Source: Kappaphycus alvarezii
Lineage: Eukaryota; Rhodophyta; Florideophyceae; Gigartinales; Solieriaceae
Assembly: GCA_002205965.3 (NCBI GenBank)
Contig: NADL03000477.1
Location: forward strand, 124,001-188,000
Direction of reading: 5' to 3'
Length of the DNA: 64,000 nt
The translations under genes and the position numbers were made by a program. This document shows, piece after piece, positions 10,517 to 21,612 of this stretch. The notes under the pieces were generated by a model. The model was not told the origin of the DNA, made no database searches, and saw only the letters and a list, made by a program, of their open reading frames with translations. Each line of letters starts with the position of its first letter. Position 1 is the stretch's first letter.

Positions 10517-11480
10517 ATGTCCGACAGTACAACCGAGGACTTCCTCGTGTTATGTATCGTCATGGAAAGTGAAGACATATTTACCCATGCCCACACTCAA
10601 GAGTCAGGAAGCCTAAAGGATTACGGAAACACAGAAGAAAAATCCCATGGCGAGGGGGAATGTAGTATTTGTCATTGTAACGTGTGTCCCGGACACCAAC
10701 GCTGGACTAGGAATAACTAGGCATCCCTGGAAACACTATCAGGGAATGCCTCGAAAAAAGTGAGTCATATTCATTCAACGCGCAGCGCAGATACACAACC
10801 CGGACTAGGTCCTCTGGCCTTTTCCCGCGTTTCTGGCTGTGAAACACGCTCGCCGCTGGGCGTGGGGCCTGTGGGAACCTGGGCTTTTATTTTCGGGCGC
10901 ACATACTTTTTTTACTACAGCACGGACAAGTGGTCAGGTCCCGGGCACACGTGTAGTGCCACGTGTGATTGTCACGTTTTAGGACCATGTGTGGGGCCAA
11001 GGCAATTACATTTGTCCCTTCAATTATCCCTTTATTTTAGTAATTCCTGTAGGACTAATTAGCTGACAGTGCTACAGTAGGTGACACTGTTACTACTTCA
11101 GGCAGACGGCCTTAGGAGCCCTGCTTGTAGAAAACGACAAACCCTTTTCCAACTATCTGACCAGCACCACCAAGACTAAAAGAGTCCGATGTATTTTTTC
11201 TATTTTTTGCATAGTTGAGTGACTGGCAAGCCATAGCACTGCTCAGTATTACTACAGCTAAAACCCTCTAGCGTACGTCTGGAGTAGGTGGCGCTATTCT
11301 TGTCCGTAGCAAGCAAAGTGACCAGAGTAGTCACATTTTATTAACATTTTCGTGCGTTTCCCGGAGTAGTATCGCCTACCCCAGCTAACGGTCTCCCTCC
11401 TCCTCTTTCCCTTCTCACCTTTCCTTCTCCAATCTCCCTCCAGGACCCACCTGGAAAATCCAAGAGCCTCCTCCTACTCC
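10517..11480. other. GC-richer non-coding stretch, LTR-like in composition
   Basis: Two short open frames (10517-10720 and 10760-11062, plus) have no recognisable motif. The sequence is richer in GC than its surroundings. It contains a near-palindrome around 10721-10751 (GGCATCCCT against AGGGAATGCC) and repeated CACGTG-like words at 10950-10985. It could be a solo LTR or the 5' region of Gypsy 2, but no second copy is present in the window to prove it. Confidence 0.3.
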
Positions 11481-11487
11481 TTTTCGA

Positions 11488-12320
11488 ATGCGATCTACAG
11501 TCGCTCTGCCCTGCTACATTCGTGGCTGTCTAGCTCAGCTAGACTGGTATCCGAAGAAGCCTCGCTCTAAAACCCCCACATGGTGCGTGAACCTTAAGGT
11601 CAATTCTACTACACAAAGAACTGACAACAAATTCGTCAAATATCGACATTTGTGGCTAAAGATGCATGAATTTATTCAAAACTATTCCAAAAGGTATGAT
11701 AGGTTCCAGAAGGCCTGTCTCATCCCGCAATATCGGAATATGATAAAAATTTAGTTTAGTAATATTCTCGAAACTTATCAGATCGACTTTGCTGGGCCGA
11801 TACCAATGATGAACAAGGTGAATAAGTATTTGTCTATTGGTATTGAGAATCCAACTGTCCGGTCAATCGCGGGTTCCACCGCAAAATAGTAGATACAAAC
11901 TGTAATGAAGTTCGTGCAGAAGGAAGTAGTTCATCTTTAGGTACCCTAATACTACTATATACGACAATGCAAGCTGCTTCACAGCTTCTCCTTTTCCATA
12001 CTTCAAGAAAAAGCACGTAATGAAATTTCCCACCGTGGTTTAGCACGCTCCCAAATCCAATGATAAAGATTAAAGCATTATGTGCACTATCAAGTCCGCT
12101 GCAAACAATGTTTTTGGTGTACCATTAATTTATTGGAAATATTTCCTGCGTGGTGTATTATGAGGAAATATTCGCCGCCGTCCTACCTCTTTATCTTCTC
12201 CGTTTAAATTCGTGTCCTTTTTGCCTCGCATTGACCCTCCTGATTTATTTTCATCTACATATAAAGCTACTGACGAGCATCGCCGACTTGAAAAAAATCT
12301 AATCGTTAGCTTTATTGACA
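11488..12320 (+). mobile_element. Gypsy 2: decayed Ty3/Gypsy integrase
   Basis: Three frames together give a recognisable integrase. The zinc region ends in YDRFQKA, where the family has CxxC (both Cys replaced). The core begins YQIDFAGPIP with the first catalytic Asp at about 11785. IYDNAS at about 11957 carries the second Asp. The third segment reads APKSN, then a stop where the catalytic Glu belongs, then GNIRRRPTSLSSPF, RIDPPDLF and HRRLEKN up to about 12300. No RT, RNase H or protease is visible beside it. It differs clearly from Gypsy 1 in sequence, so it is a separate lineage rather than a second copy. Confidence 0.75.
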
Positions 12321-13609
12321 GCGAGGAATTACATACAGTTCTAGTTGGCTTGTAAGAAAAATCATGGGGAGAAATGGAATCTTAACGTGTTTTATTAGTT
12401 TCATATGGCATACGAACACACGTAGTCGCCTGTAGAAAATTAGTCCGCGCTCAAGTCGTGCAATTATAGTGCCTCCCCCTTCAGGAAAGTTATACATCCC
12501 CACTGTTGTTTAACTAACTACATATGATTCTATGCCGACAGCCCTATACATATGAGGGGTATGGCTCCATTCACCTTGCATTCGAATCATCCAAAGTCCG
12601 AATAAATGCATTTCATGCAATATGAACCTGTTTTAACTCTTTATTTAGTTTTTTTGTTTGCTGGATAATAAAACAGCGTAATTTTTATATAATTTTGGTA
12701 CCGACCTCTCTTTTTTCATTTTACGTAGATCAAATAAACCTCTTTTACCTTTATCTCCACGCCGCTATACGATCCTAAGTTTTATCTCGCCTCTACAGAC
12801 AACACATGACTCTGCGACTACTTCTGACATACCGCTTTTGATTTCTTTCCCTTATCGAACTAAAGTTGGCGATTGTAATAGTCAGCGAAGATATTTTTGG
12901 AGGGGCTCAAGCTATTTTACTTTAGCTTTTATTCGTGACAGATAGACTGAGTCCTGACGACCTGAACTGAATGACATGAGACTAAAGGCGGCGCTGTGTT
13001 GCGAAGACGGAAGATATTTTGGGTTGTAGGGTGGATATTGGATACCAAAAGGATGGTTAGAGAGAATAAGAGAGGTTCCAGTGCTACTAAATGATCTTAG
13101 GCTCGAGCAGGGCAATGTGTTGTGGAGGGGTGCGATACTGTAAATAAGCTCGATAGCCGGTGACATTGCTGATGGAGCGCTCTTATAGTGTGCGCCGGGA
13201 GATTTTTTAGTAACGGAGTGATGTTAAGAGATCTTATTGGCACCAACGAAGTTGCAATAGTCATCCACTTATAGGGATTTACAATTTTTTATGGAGACTA
13301 GCTATCATAATATAACAGATATGTTAATGATTACTTGCTTATTGCTATTAATTTTTGGATTCTTAAAGCTTCTTAATAAACTAAAGCTTTCCAGTTAAAT
13401 CAATATCAGGCAGTAATGGGCTACAAATTTTGGAAACGCCTGTGGCAGCTTTACTAACGGCTCATCCGACCACCCAAAAATTCCTCTAAAAACTCCTAAG
13501 CAGAATAAAGGTAAGATGTAGGCGAATTTGATAAGTCTCCAGCTGGGATTCTGCAAGTTTTAATACATTTTTCTGCTCCCTTGAGCGGTGTTCTAAATTC
13601 AAACAGACT
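12321..13609. other. No recognisable gene
   Basis: AT-rich sequence with only short ORFs, the longest 84 codons on the minus strand (12912-13166). The first few hundred bases could be the tail of Gypsy 2, but no chromodomain or LTR is evident. Confidence 0.4.
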
Positions 13610-14170
13610 ATTGGGTATACTATGCAGCCGATTTGTGCAAAAAAGGTTTAGAATGGACGGTACAATGCATTCGTGAAGGTAATTGACCGACAATTGCTCA
13701 AGGCAGCAAAAGTCGGTGTCCAATATGAGATTAATTTCTTGCTTCCCGGATTAAAAGCGCGTCATTCTGACATCCTAGGGCCTCAGAGATCTGACATCAT
13801 TGACAACTCGCCGTCTCTTCCTGTGGCATATGATATCACAATCAAATCGCCATTTCAAGAGATATCTCTGTTGATTGCAGCCAGCGAAGCGAGTGCTACT
13901 GCCAATGCAGCGGAACCACGAACACATAGAGATATTTTCAGCTAAGTAGAAACGAAGCATTACGGAGATCTCCTACGTTTATCTAAATTAGGATATAAGT
14001 TTGCGCTACTAGCTCTCGACTCGATGGGTTCGCTGATTGCAACAGGGTCGAAGTATCGACGAGTATCAGGCGACATTAGGAAACCACAGTGTATAATAGA
14101 AGCAAGAAGTGAGATAATTGCCTTATCAGTAGTTTATCTTTACCATTTAGTCCACGTGCGCGATATCTTT
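13610..14170 (+). pseudogene. LINE C-terminal fragment (zinc segment and restriction-like endonuclease-like region)
   Basis: The translation aligns by eye with the better copy at 30649-31470. YAADLCKKGLEW (about 13620) corresponds to HAADLCNKGLGW. RYNAFVKVIDRQLLKAAKVG and FLLPGLKARHSDIL follow, then LPVAYDITIKSPF, ASATANAAEPR and, in another frame, GYKFALLALDSMGSL to about 14050. The RxxDIL and YDIT acidic positions resemble the PD...D pattern of restriction-like endonucleases at LINE C-termini. Two frameshifts and several stops are present. No RT is visible upstream, so the copy is 5'-truncated, as LINE copies usually are. Confidence 0.65.
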
Positions 14171-14896
14171 GATGTATAGAGCCCCGCAACATATAGCGCG
14201 TAAGTAAAATTTTCAATCCTATTTATTTTAGGGTTTTTTTCTTTAGGGTGGTCTCTTTCTTTCCATTTTAAACCTTTTTAATGTCTATTTGCGACGGAAC
14301 TCTCCCCATATGAGATAAAATTTGCCTTCATATGAGTACAAACTAAAAATCTCTTTTTCATACAAAAATGCACTGTAACTAAAAACATTGGGGATCTGTA
14401 AATATTCATTAAAAATATATACAGTAAACGTAAAATTAAAGGCAGTAGGTGCTCAGTAGCTTTAACTTTACAACATTTCGGCTAAAGCATTCACCTGCAG
14501 ATACAACTAGAATAAAATGTGGCAAATCTACACTAAAATCAAAGGTTATGAAGTGGAATAAAGTAGTTCGTATCCTAAAAAGCACTTAAATTACGGATAG
14601 TTTTGTTGCGCTCGAACATCACTACTAGGGAAACTATAAATTAGCAAAAGAAGATAAACAATACTTTTTTTTTTCTTAAAAAATTAGCCCTAAACTTTGT
14701 CTTCATATGAGGATAATGTCTTTTTGTCTGTTATTGAACACTGGGTACCTAAGAAACAACATAAACCTAACTGAGGACTCAAGGAAAGGGAATACACGCT
14801 CAGAAAAGAAATGACTCGAAAGAATATTTAAAACGTGTTTTAGTTCCGAACAAAAATTGTTCCAAACAAGTATAAACCTCCTCAGAGAATGATTGA
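14171..14896. other. No recognisable gene
   Basis: AT-rich sequence without an ORF of note. It presumably includes the 3' tail of the LINE fragment. I see no clear poly(A) or microsatellite end. Confidence 0.4.
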
Positions 14897-15559
14897 ATGC
14901 AGAAATTACCATATAAGCAGCTGTTCAAAATTAAATCAATAGGCAAGCGCCAGATCTCTTCACGTTTGGCGGCGGCCAAACCAGAACTTTTCATCAGAAT
15001 GGACCCTTGGAAAGTACATCCAACCTACCAAACTGTCCGCCAAATTTTTTCTTCCAGACTACAAACAAATCAAGATGAATTTTCAGCTCGTTTCGCCTGC
15101 CTTCCTTCCTATACATTCGTGGTAAGTCTTCATCCTCTCATCCAAAAGAGAAAACAACGCAAAATATATAAGCGCACTCATTCTACAGCTCACTATACCC
15201 GAAAAAGACTGCTAGACCCTACGCGATCCCACGAACATACACCGTCGCAGCATGTTATGTATCATGAAACTGATGAATACTTTATCATTAAGACCAAACA
15301 TTCAAGAAAAATATTAATTCAGAAGCTTCTGCAACTCTTTGTGGCTGTTCTTCAGGAAGAAAACTACGGTAGTACTTATAGACAGCTTGCTTCAACAAGA
15401 AGAAGAAAACTACTTCTATCCACTACAGATTTACTTGGATTGGCGCCGCTCTATATGGAGATAAGCGGCAAAGAATATCATATATGCCCGTTTTGGGGCA
15501 TTGTGTACCCTCTACTGTCATCGGATGGCTTGATTATGGGCTTCACGTTAGTTTTATAA
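14897..15559 (+). CDS. Intact 220-codon ORF, unknown basic protein
   Basis: I do not recognise this protein. It is the longest uninterrupted frame outside the 25-29 kb island apart from transposon coding sequence, and chance is an unlikely source in AT-rich DNA. Met35 (MDPWKVHP) is an alternative start. The protein is strongly basic in the middle (Lys/Arg runs around residues 80-110), with many His and Thr residues, and becomes hydrophobic towards the C-terminus (residues ~185-220). The DNA around 15350-15415 contains a short direct repeat (GAAGAAAACTAC twice). The possible LINE endonuclease starts ~220 bp downstream on the same strand, so this may be an ORF1-like protein of that element; a host gene is the alternative. 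Confidence 0.35.
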   Translation: MQKLPYKQLFKIKSIGKRQISSRLAAAKPELFIRMDPWKVHPTYQTVRQIFSSRLQTNQDEFSARFACLPSYTFVVSLHPLIQKRKQRKIYKRTHSTAHYTRKRLLDPTRSHEHTPSQHVMYHETDEYFIIKTKHSRKILIQKLLQLFVAVLQEENYGSTYRQLASTRRRKLLLSTTDLLGLAPLYMEISGKEYHICPFWGIVYPLLSSDGLIMGFTLVL

Positions 15560-15779
15560 CAACCAAATTGCAACGGGTTAGAGGCTTTCATGTGCGCTGG
15601 CATACAGAAAGCTTCTGCTTCATTGCTCGAAAATAACAATAATGTTGGTCCCCTTCTGAAGGGATTGTTTACAATAACAGATATTTAGAGGTTTCAGTGT
15701 TAATTATACGTTGATCGAAACCTCCAAAATGTCTATTAGGATGGCTGCACACAGCACAAAGAAGTGTTAAGCTTGTTCA

Positions 15780-16290
15780 TTTACAACTTCTTTGGCGAAA
15801 TCATTTACGAAGCTATCAAATACACGGGATCTGGCGCAATACAAAGTTGGAGAGCGTTTTTGGCCTTTATACTCCGCGACAATCGGACAGAACGACTAGG
15901 CCAACAATGATCATTCTTGGTGATTTTCAGTTTGTGTACAACACCAATTGCACCAACGGGAAGATATTTGTGCGAGAAAAACGAACAAAACGACCGGCGT
16001 CCCTGAGTCGTAATAGTTATCGTCTATTGATTTCACCTGCAAAGCATTATGCCAAGCGGACTGAAATGGATCACAGGGCTGTCAAAAGATTTTTCAACCC
16101 CCTCAAGGTTAAATTGGGATGCTGTTAGGCGTGGAATGCTAATCGAACTTTCGGTTCGAATCTTTAACGACCGCTCCAGAGTTCTCGGACGCAATCCAAT
16201 AGCGAGCAACTTCGACCTAACCACCCATGCGGGAGCACAGGCTACAGTCTCTGGATCAAATTGTGCGAATGCGAGCGCCAGCGAGGATTA
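15780..16290 (+). pseudogene. Possible LINE APE-type endonuclease fragment
   Basis: The frame starting at 15847 contains VFGLYTPRQ followed by TMIILGDFQFVYNT. These resemble the VYxPN and IIxGDFNxV blocks of the APE-like endonuclease that begins many LINE ORF2 proteins. The expected Asn after GDF is Gln here. The remainder changes frame near 16049 and becomes difficult to follow. No RT is present downstream because the sequence runs into an antisense gene at 16384. Retaining a 5' part without the 3' part is unusual for a LINE copy. A chance match to a short motif cannot be excluded. Confidence 0.4.
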
Positions 16291-16383
16291 ACGCAATGCA
16301 GGCAAATACAGAAGGGAGACGGAAATTTTTGTCAGTCAACATTTTTCGATAGAGCCGCGCCATTCAAAATTCTAATCAGTTTT

Positions 16384-17173
16384 TCAGAATTTCACTGCAC
16401 TCGGATACCACTTCTTCGGATCCCAAATGCTTTCGTTCACCTCATCTCGTAAAGCAGAAACCTCCCTTTTCAACGCATTTGCAACCATAGCTTCCTGCTC
16501 AATGCTCCTGCCACCTACGTTTGATGCGGATTTCATTCTTTTTTCAATCAAAACCATATACTCCGTCGTCGATTCAAAACTACTTGCCAAGTAGTCCTCT
16601 TTTCTTTGCTTCTTTGGGTGAATACCATCCAAAGCAATTGAGCGTCTCTTCTTTCGTGCACCAACTCCTTCAATTTTCTATTCTTTCTTCTGATGATCGA
16701 TTCCTAAATTTCATTTCTGTCGTCCCCTTTGTCTTCTAAGAGCTTAGAAACAATAGTACCTTGAATGTCCTGAGCAATTTGTTTCACTTTCCTCATATCT
16801 GCTGACAAAACGGATCCGCGTTGGGTTTTTCGCATTACAAAACTTTTCAAGCTTGTTTTTAAGGGATTATTAGTACCTTGAAGAATTTTTTTGTTTGCTG
16901 CACTCCACATATTAAACTCATTGGTAACAGCTGCCCACATATTGCCTTCAATCGGTTCAATTCGCTCTAGAATGTCAAGTAGAGTAGTAATGTCTTTCTT
17001 ATTAAAATTAGGAGCACCAGTGCTGCCTTTGCTTCGCTTTTTGATGGACTTTTTATTAAAATATTTCAGTGCCTCTTCATTGATTTTTCGGGATCACTCG
17101 ACCGTAGTAGTTGAGGTTGAAAATATTTATATATGTGTTCGGGAGGCGAGTCCGTGGATGAAGCAGATGCCAT
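16384..17173 (-). CDS. Myb/SANT-like (DUF6818-type) protein, frameshifted
   Basis: Read from the ATG at 17173 the protein starts MASASSTDSPPEHIYKYF. A shift in a five-A run (17084-17088 on the plus strand as T) leads to the domain: FNKKDITTLLDILERIEPIE, then MWAAVTNEFNMW and LKTSLKSFVMRK, then a segment ending in KVKQIAQDIQGTI. This matches the DUF6818/Myb-like pattern of a Trp-rich SANT-type helix bundle and a conserved KF and AKxIxxxI segment. A second shift near 16700 leads to a charged, helical tail (16632-16384) rich in Glu, Lys and Arg, as in this family. Both shifts are explained by one missing base. Such proteins bind DNA in host genes or accompany PIF-type transposons; which applies here is unclear. 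Confidence 0.55.
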
Positions 17174-18744
17174 GTTGATACTACCAGGGGAAAAGGGCTT
17201 TTCTTGGGCTTACGTTTTGTCAAGAAAGAGGTGGTAGCTTGTCAATGGAATTTTATTTGTATATGATCGTAGGCGTTTCGTTTTTCTTTTTGGCGCCAAC
17301 ACTTGATGAGTTGTTTGGAGATAAATTTCTGAAATGAGTTTTTGAGCTCTAAAACATTAGGCGGATTGGTACTCTTCTAGTTTCTGAATGCATTCAATCT
17401 ATGCCTTTCATTTCTGTTTCCAAAATATGATAAACATAAAATACAAAAATATTTTGCATATACCTCAGACATCATTTCTTGACTCTTTAAAATGGCATTT
17501 CCTCATTACTTATCCGCCTTATCCTACTAATTTGCCGCTCTCAGTCTCTCAAACGGCTATAACTTTAGAAAAAAGCTTTGCATAAACATATTACAGCATA
17601 CTGAAGTCCTCACTCCTGCACCCTGTTATGAGAGTGTTGTTCTACTCTATCTATATAGTAGATATTCCATTAATATTTCTATCTATTTTCGGTCTTCCTA
17701 AGCCACAGAATCTAAATATATTTAGAACAGTAGACAATTACCGATACTCTAGAAAGATTATTATCCCAGTAAACATAACTTACCGGTCATGCTAGGGCCA
17801 GTCGACAGTGCCGGGACTGTGTATAATTAGTGCGCCTATGTCACTGTGACTAAAAAAGGAAGAAAGAACTCAACATGTTTATCAAGACACAATAAAATCT
17901 TCGAAGCCTTACCGTGTGTTTTTTCAGAGTCGCTGTCAGGAGCCACTCTGTATTGTATTCTACTTTGAAATTCACGAAAATTCGGAATTATAACTGGTTT
18001 GAGGTATTTCCAAAATTAAATTTTCGCGCTTTGCAGTGGGACTAATCCTCTCGGTCTCAGTTTGCATTCTTTTTTACAGCTACTTTTAAGACTGCAAATT
18101 TCAACCATAAGATTAACTCTTCTATCCTTAGAACACTCTGTAGTGCTGAACATCGCATTGAAAGCGCCATAGTGCCCCCGCCCCGTGCCAGGCCCGGCGC
18201 TAGTTGCATCTAAATCCAGACCCACCGAGGTATTTAGAGCTAACCTGTGCCGTGGCGCCCTGTGTGACTAGTTGCAAGAAGTCAACAGCAGCAACTGCGC
18301 CAATGTGAACGTCCCTCTGTTAGCCATCTCTTTGAACTCTTCTACCTCTCTTCAGTGGCCACATATACCCAATATGGCCAATTAGGCAGAAGTTCAGACC
18401 AGTACAAAACAGCTAAGTGGAACCCCGGAACCCCTCACTTCCAACAATATTTCGTCACTTTTAAGATCTTCGAACAATCAAAACACTCCTTTTTCGGCGA
18501 GAAAAAATCATGTTTCAGCAGATAAGCGAAGCGACAAGTGGAACCCGAAAAATCCTCATTTTGAATCAAGTTTCCAACGCCAATGGCAGCCGCCACGTTA
18601 GCCACGTATGCCACTGAATGGTTTCAAGAGATTATTGGCCGAAAAGGATTGACTTTCGCCGATTCGAGAGCGCTGTAAGCAGGACCGCCGCCTTGCCGAC
18701 CGGTCCGGGTTACCGAAAAACCTTCGTCGCGAGGATCTAGGGCG
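17174..18744. other. No recognisable gene
   Basis: Mixed AT-rich sequence with short ORFs (17388-17585 plus, 18016-18225 minus) that carry no motif I recognise. A short GC-rich patch lies at 18175-18205. The first ~200 bp would be the upstream region of the Myb/SANT-like gene. Confidence 0.4.
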
Positions 18745-18860
18745 AAGAGGTACTGTAAGCTGTGCAACGTCACCTGAAATGGCCAGAAGACGTTCCTCAA
18801 CTACATTCTTAGCCATAAGCACTTCAATTGCCGTACTATCAGGAAGGATCCACCCCACTG
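18745..18860 (+). pseudogene. Broken C2H2 zinc finger fragment
   Basis: One frame reads YCKLCNVT, a TGA stop, NGQKTFLNYILSHKHF. The spacing is C-x2-C-x12-[Y]-x5-H, so this is a C2H2 finger of the NHI/SxxH type with the first His replaced by Tyr and an in-frame stop at 18775-18777. CAC to TAC would explain the His loss. No longer ORF surrounds it. The minus-strand ORF at 18598-18858 is probably its antisense shadow. The parent protein is unknown. Confidence 0.4.
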
Positions 18861-19639
18861 TAAGACTTTCTCAAGAGCTTCGAGAGGCATTCTCACTTAC
18901 ACGGCCATCTTTGTGGAAAGGCCCATAAGGCCATATTAGCATATTCTTTAGTGTAATTGTACCTGCGCGACTGGATCTAGTACAATAAAGTTGGAATTAA
19001 TTTAAAAAATCCGTAGCCAAAAAATTGAAAAAAATAAAAAATCAAGAAAATCCTGGAATACAGTACACTGAACTCGAAGGGGAAATCTCTCCCTCTCCAA
19101 GTGGTTTAAGCTAGAATAAAAACGTTTAAATAGCAGGCAAAGGCATGCTAAAACAAAAAAACAAAAAGGGGATGAAAATATCGAAAGAAAGTACATATGG
19201 GAGAAAAGTAAATTGACGTTTTCCATATACGGAACAGAATGCCGTTTGGGTAAGGTATTAGGCAGCATATTGATGGTCAGTGAGTATCTGCGGAGGGTGT
19301 TTGTGACTATGAGGCAGCTACCACTCTGAGCGGTGCAGCGCTCAAGGATCTTATTTTGGCCGCCTATCCGCCTGTGCTACTCTTTCATCCGTCCATACTC
19401 TCTAATATGACGCCATTTTGCATTTTTTTAGTCTTCTTTACTCCAAATAGAATCAAAATGGTATCATATGAGTCGGGTGTGTTCTCCAAACCAGTTGCGT
19501 CCACAATATATTCCAATGGTGACCTCTTGATCTCCTTGAGGTGCATTTATTCCCATTTGTCTCTAAATAATCCACAATCTAGAGGAACTGAATCGGATCG
19601 AAGGTTTTCTAGTGGACATTCTACGCGCTCAAGGAACTT
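18861..19639. other. Mostly unrecognised; upstream part of Copia A
   Basis: A 142-codon plus-strand frame starts at 19356 and its second half belongs to the Copia A gag. The part before about 19640 is not recognisable. No LTR boundary was found. Confidence 0.35.
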
Positions 19640-20255
19640 ATTTGAGGACAAAATATCCCATTATACATCTCAAAGATTCAGAGACGAAAGCGAGAAATTC
19701 TCGAGAATCCTATGCAAATTTTGGAATGAGTATCTCTCAGAGTATTTCTGTGCTTTCCAGGACTATTCTTTAACGCCGGATTAGCTCCTTAGGTACCTAC
19801 ACACCTCTTTGCCGGCAATGCAAAACGTTTCCACACTCCACACGTTGAGGGAAACTTCTAAGACTTCCGTCAGGCCACCAAAGTTTTGCACGAAGATTAT
19901 GACTCGACATCTCGCCACAACTGAATAGCCACGTACATTTGAGTCCTGAAAAATAGCCATTTCCTTGCGCAGGACCGCACTGTAAGTGACGCTCTTGAAA
20001 AAGCTGATGGGGAGATATCAAAACGTAAACCTCAGGTCCCTGAACACGGCAGATCTGAGAGGCAAAAAGTGGAGTACCTTCAATCCACTGTTGTTGGGTA
20101 CTCCTGGGCTAAGGAAGCTTACCGTCGGTCAATCACAGGTGACCTCCCGTACCAGCCCTCTTTATCTAGCTGATCGCCGCCGAGCAGGTCGAACAGGAAG
20201 AGAAATTGGGACGAATGAGGGATCAGAAGAGTCTTTGTTTATCTTCGGTATATGA
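19640..20255 (+). pseudogene. Copia A gag fragment
   Basis: The segment RDESEKFSRILCKFWNEYLS, then AFQDYSLTPD, a stop, LLRYLHTSLPAMQNVSTL matches the capsid helices of a fungal Copia-type gag (Phe/Leu-rich helices, AFxDYxL, LxYLHxxL). In a second frame SERQKVEYLQSTVVGYSWAK (about 20070-20130) matches the conserved HKVEFLRxAVVGxxW block, followed by EAYRRSITGDLPYQ. Several stops and frameshifts are present. The identification rests on my recollection of the family pattern. Confidence 0.55.
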
Positions 20256-20449
20256 GATTGACCATGTAATGCACAGTAGAGTTTCTGAGTCTCTCTATAA
20301 TAAACAGGGACGCTATGCTCGAGATTCCAACAATTTACGTAGAATCCATAGATGTGAAAAGCATGTACAGTGAAGGACGCTATAAAATCAAATGTCAAAC
20401 TCCGGATAGACGCGCCGCAAGGGAATTATCGGACACCAGGAAAAATCGC

Positions 20450-20497
20450 TGCTGGAGACATGGCCTTCCTGGACACAAAGTGCCTCATTACCCCGAA
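20450..20497 (+). pseudogene. Degenerate gag zinc knuckle of Copia A
   Basis: CWRHGLPGHKVPHYPE has the spacing C-x2-C-x4-H-x4-C of a retroviral-type zinc knuckle, with the second Cys replaced by His and the fourth ligand (Cys) replaced by Tyr. The flanking basic residues and the distance downstream of the gag helices fit. It could not bind zinc in the normal way. Confidence 0.45.
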
Positions 20498-20764
20498 TCT
20501 CTCTCCGCACATGAGAAAACTTTCGCACTTTTCTACGGTTCTGGATCAACAATTCCCTCCCTATCGAGTGCGCTGGAGGATTTTCCGAGAGAAGTACCCA
20601 AATAAACTAAAGTACTCCTAACAAGCGGCAAGCTGTGAAAATTCGGAATCGACGCCCCAAAAAGGAGTTGTATTGCTCCCCTTGACTGTAGTGCAAGGAG
20701 TGATCGATGTGTGGTGGAGCTGTTCAACGGAAATTCCTTAGGCAAGGATGCACGAGAAGACATA

Positions 20765-21345
20765 CCTAAAGACCCACAGGGCGTTCGGGTACCCTCTTTC
20801 TATTTGAGCTATCTTCGTTGCAGTAACTCAGGAAGTCACCCGTGAGGGAGATTTCACAGGATGATAGAGCGGGGGTGTTCCGTAAGGCGACTGAGCCGAG
20901 CAGCGGCTCCCCAGGTTTTAAGACCAGTCCGTGCTCCTTAGGAACAATGAGTGTCCTCAGGACAAGACGAAACAATTCCTCCGGACAGAAGTGGTCCTGA
21001 AATGCTGTGCTGAGCACCGAGGCGTCACGGAAAAGTTTTGCAGAGTTGACCAGAATCTCCTTGGGAGTGGATAGTGACCCTATGTCACTGTGGCAAAGTT
21101 AATAACTTGTATATACACGCCGCTTACCGGGGCGCCAAAGGCGAATACTACTACCCTGGAATACGGGAAGGGATAGGCGTTTCTAAGCCAAAAAAAAAGG
21201 AAAGAGAAAAAGGATACCCCTTGGGTGGTTCGGACAAGTAATATCCAAAGATGCTGGGGACGAGTGGTAGTCGATGAGGCGAAAGTCGGGAAAAAGTCCA
21301 AGCCAGCACCAAGGTTGAATTTCTTTAGTGGGAGCTATTGGCTTT
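20765..21345 (+). repeat. R1 repeat, diverged copy
   Basis: This aligns by eye with the R1 copy just downstream: an AAGACCCACAGGG word and TTGCAGTAACTCA at its start, then a TTGTATATACA...GGGGCGCC segment near 21110, then GGCGAAAGTCGGGA...CAGCACCAAGG near 21270. Identity is clearly lower than between the two best copies. The minus-strand ORFs at 20766-21017 and 21080-21301 are not supported as genes. Confidence 0.55.
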
Positions 21346-21612
21346 ACTAGATTACTTAAATACTATTTAGAACAATAAATATACTACAATGAACTACAAG
21401 TAAGATATCAAGAGTCAGTTTCAGGCCCCTGAGGGATGAGAGTTAGCTCCACGAATGATTTTTTACCTTGAAACTTGGTCTAATAAAGCGGCAGGGTCCT
21501 ATAAAATATCGGACCCCTGAATAGTGGAACAGTTGGTCCAATTCGGGAAACCCCAAGTGACATTACAGTGTCAAGTAATGATAGTGTCCAGACACTGAAT
21601 ATCATTCGTTAT

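Noticed and set aside
16140-16175. GGTTCGAATC word that resembles a tRNA T-arm
   Set aside because: No acceptor stem, D-arm or anticodon arm can be folded around it.
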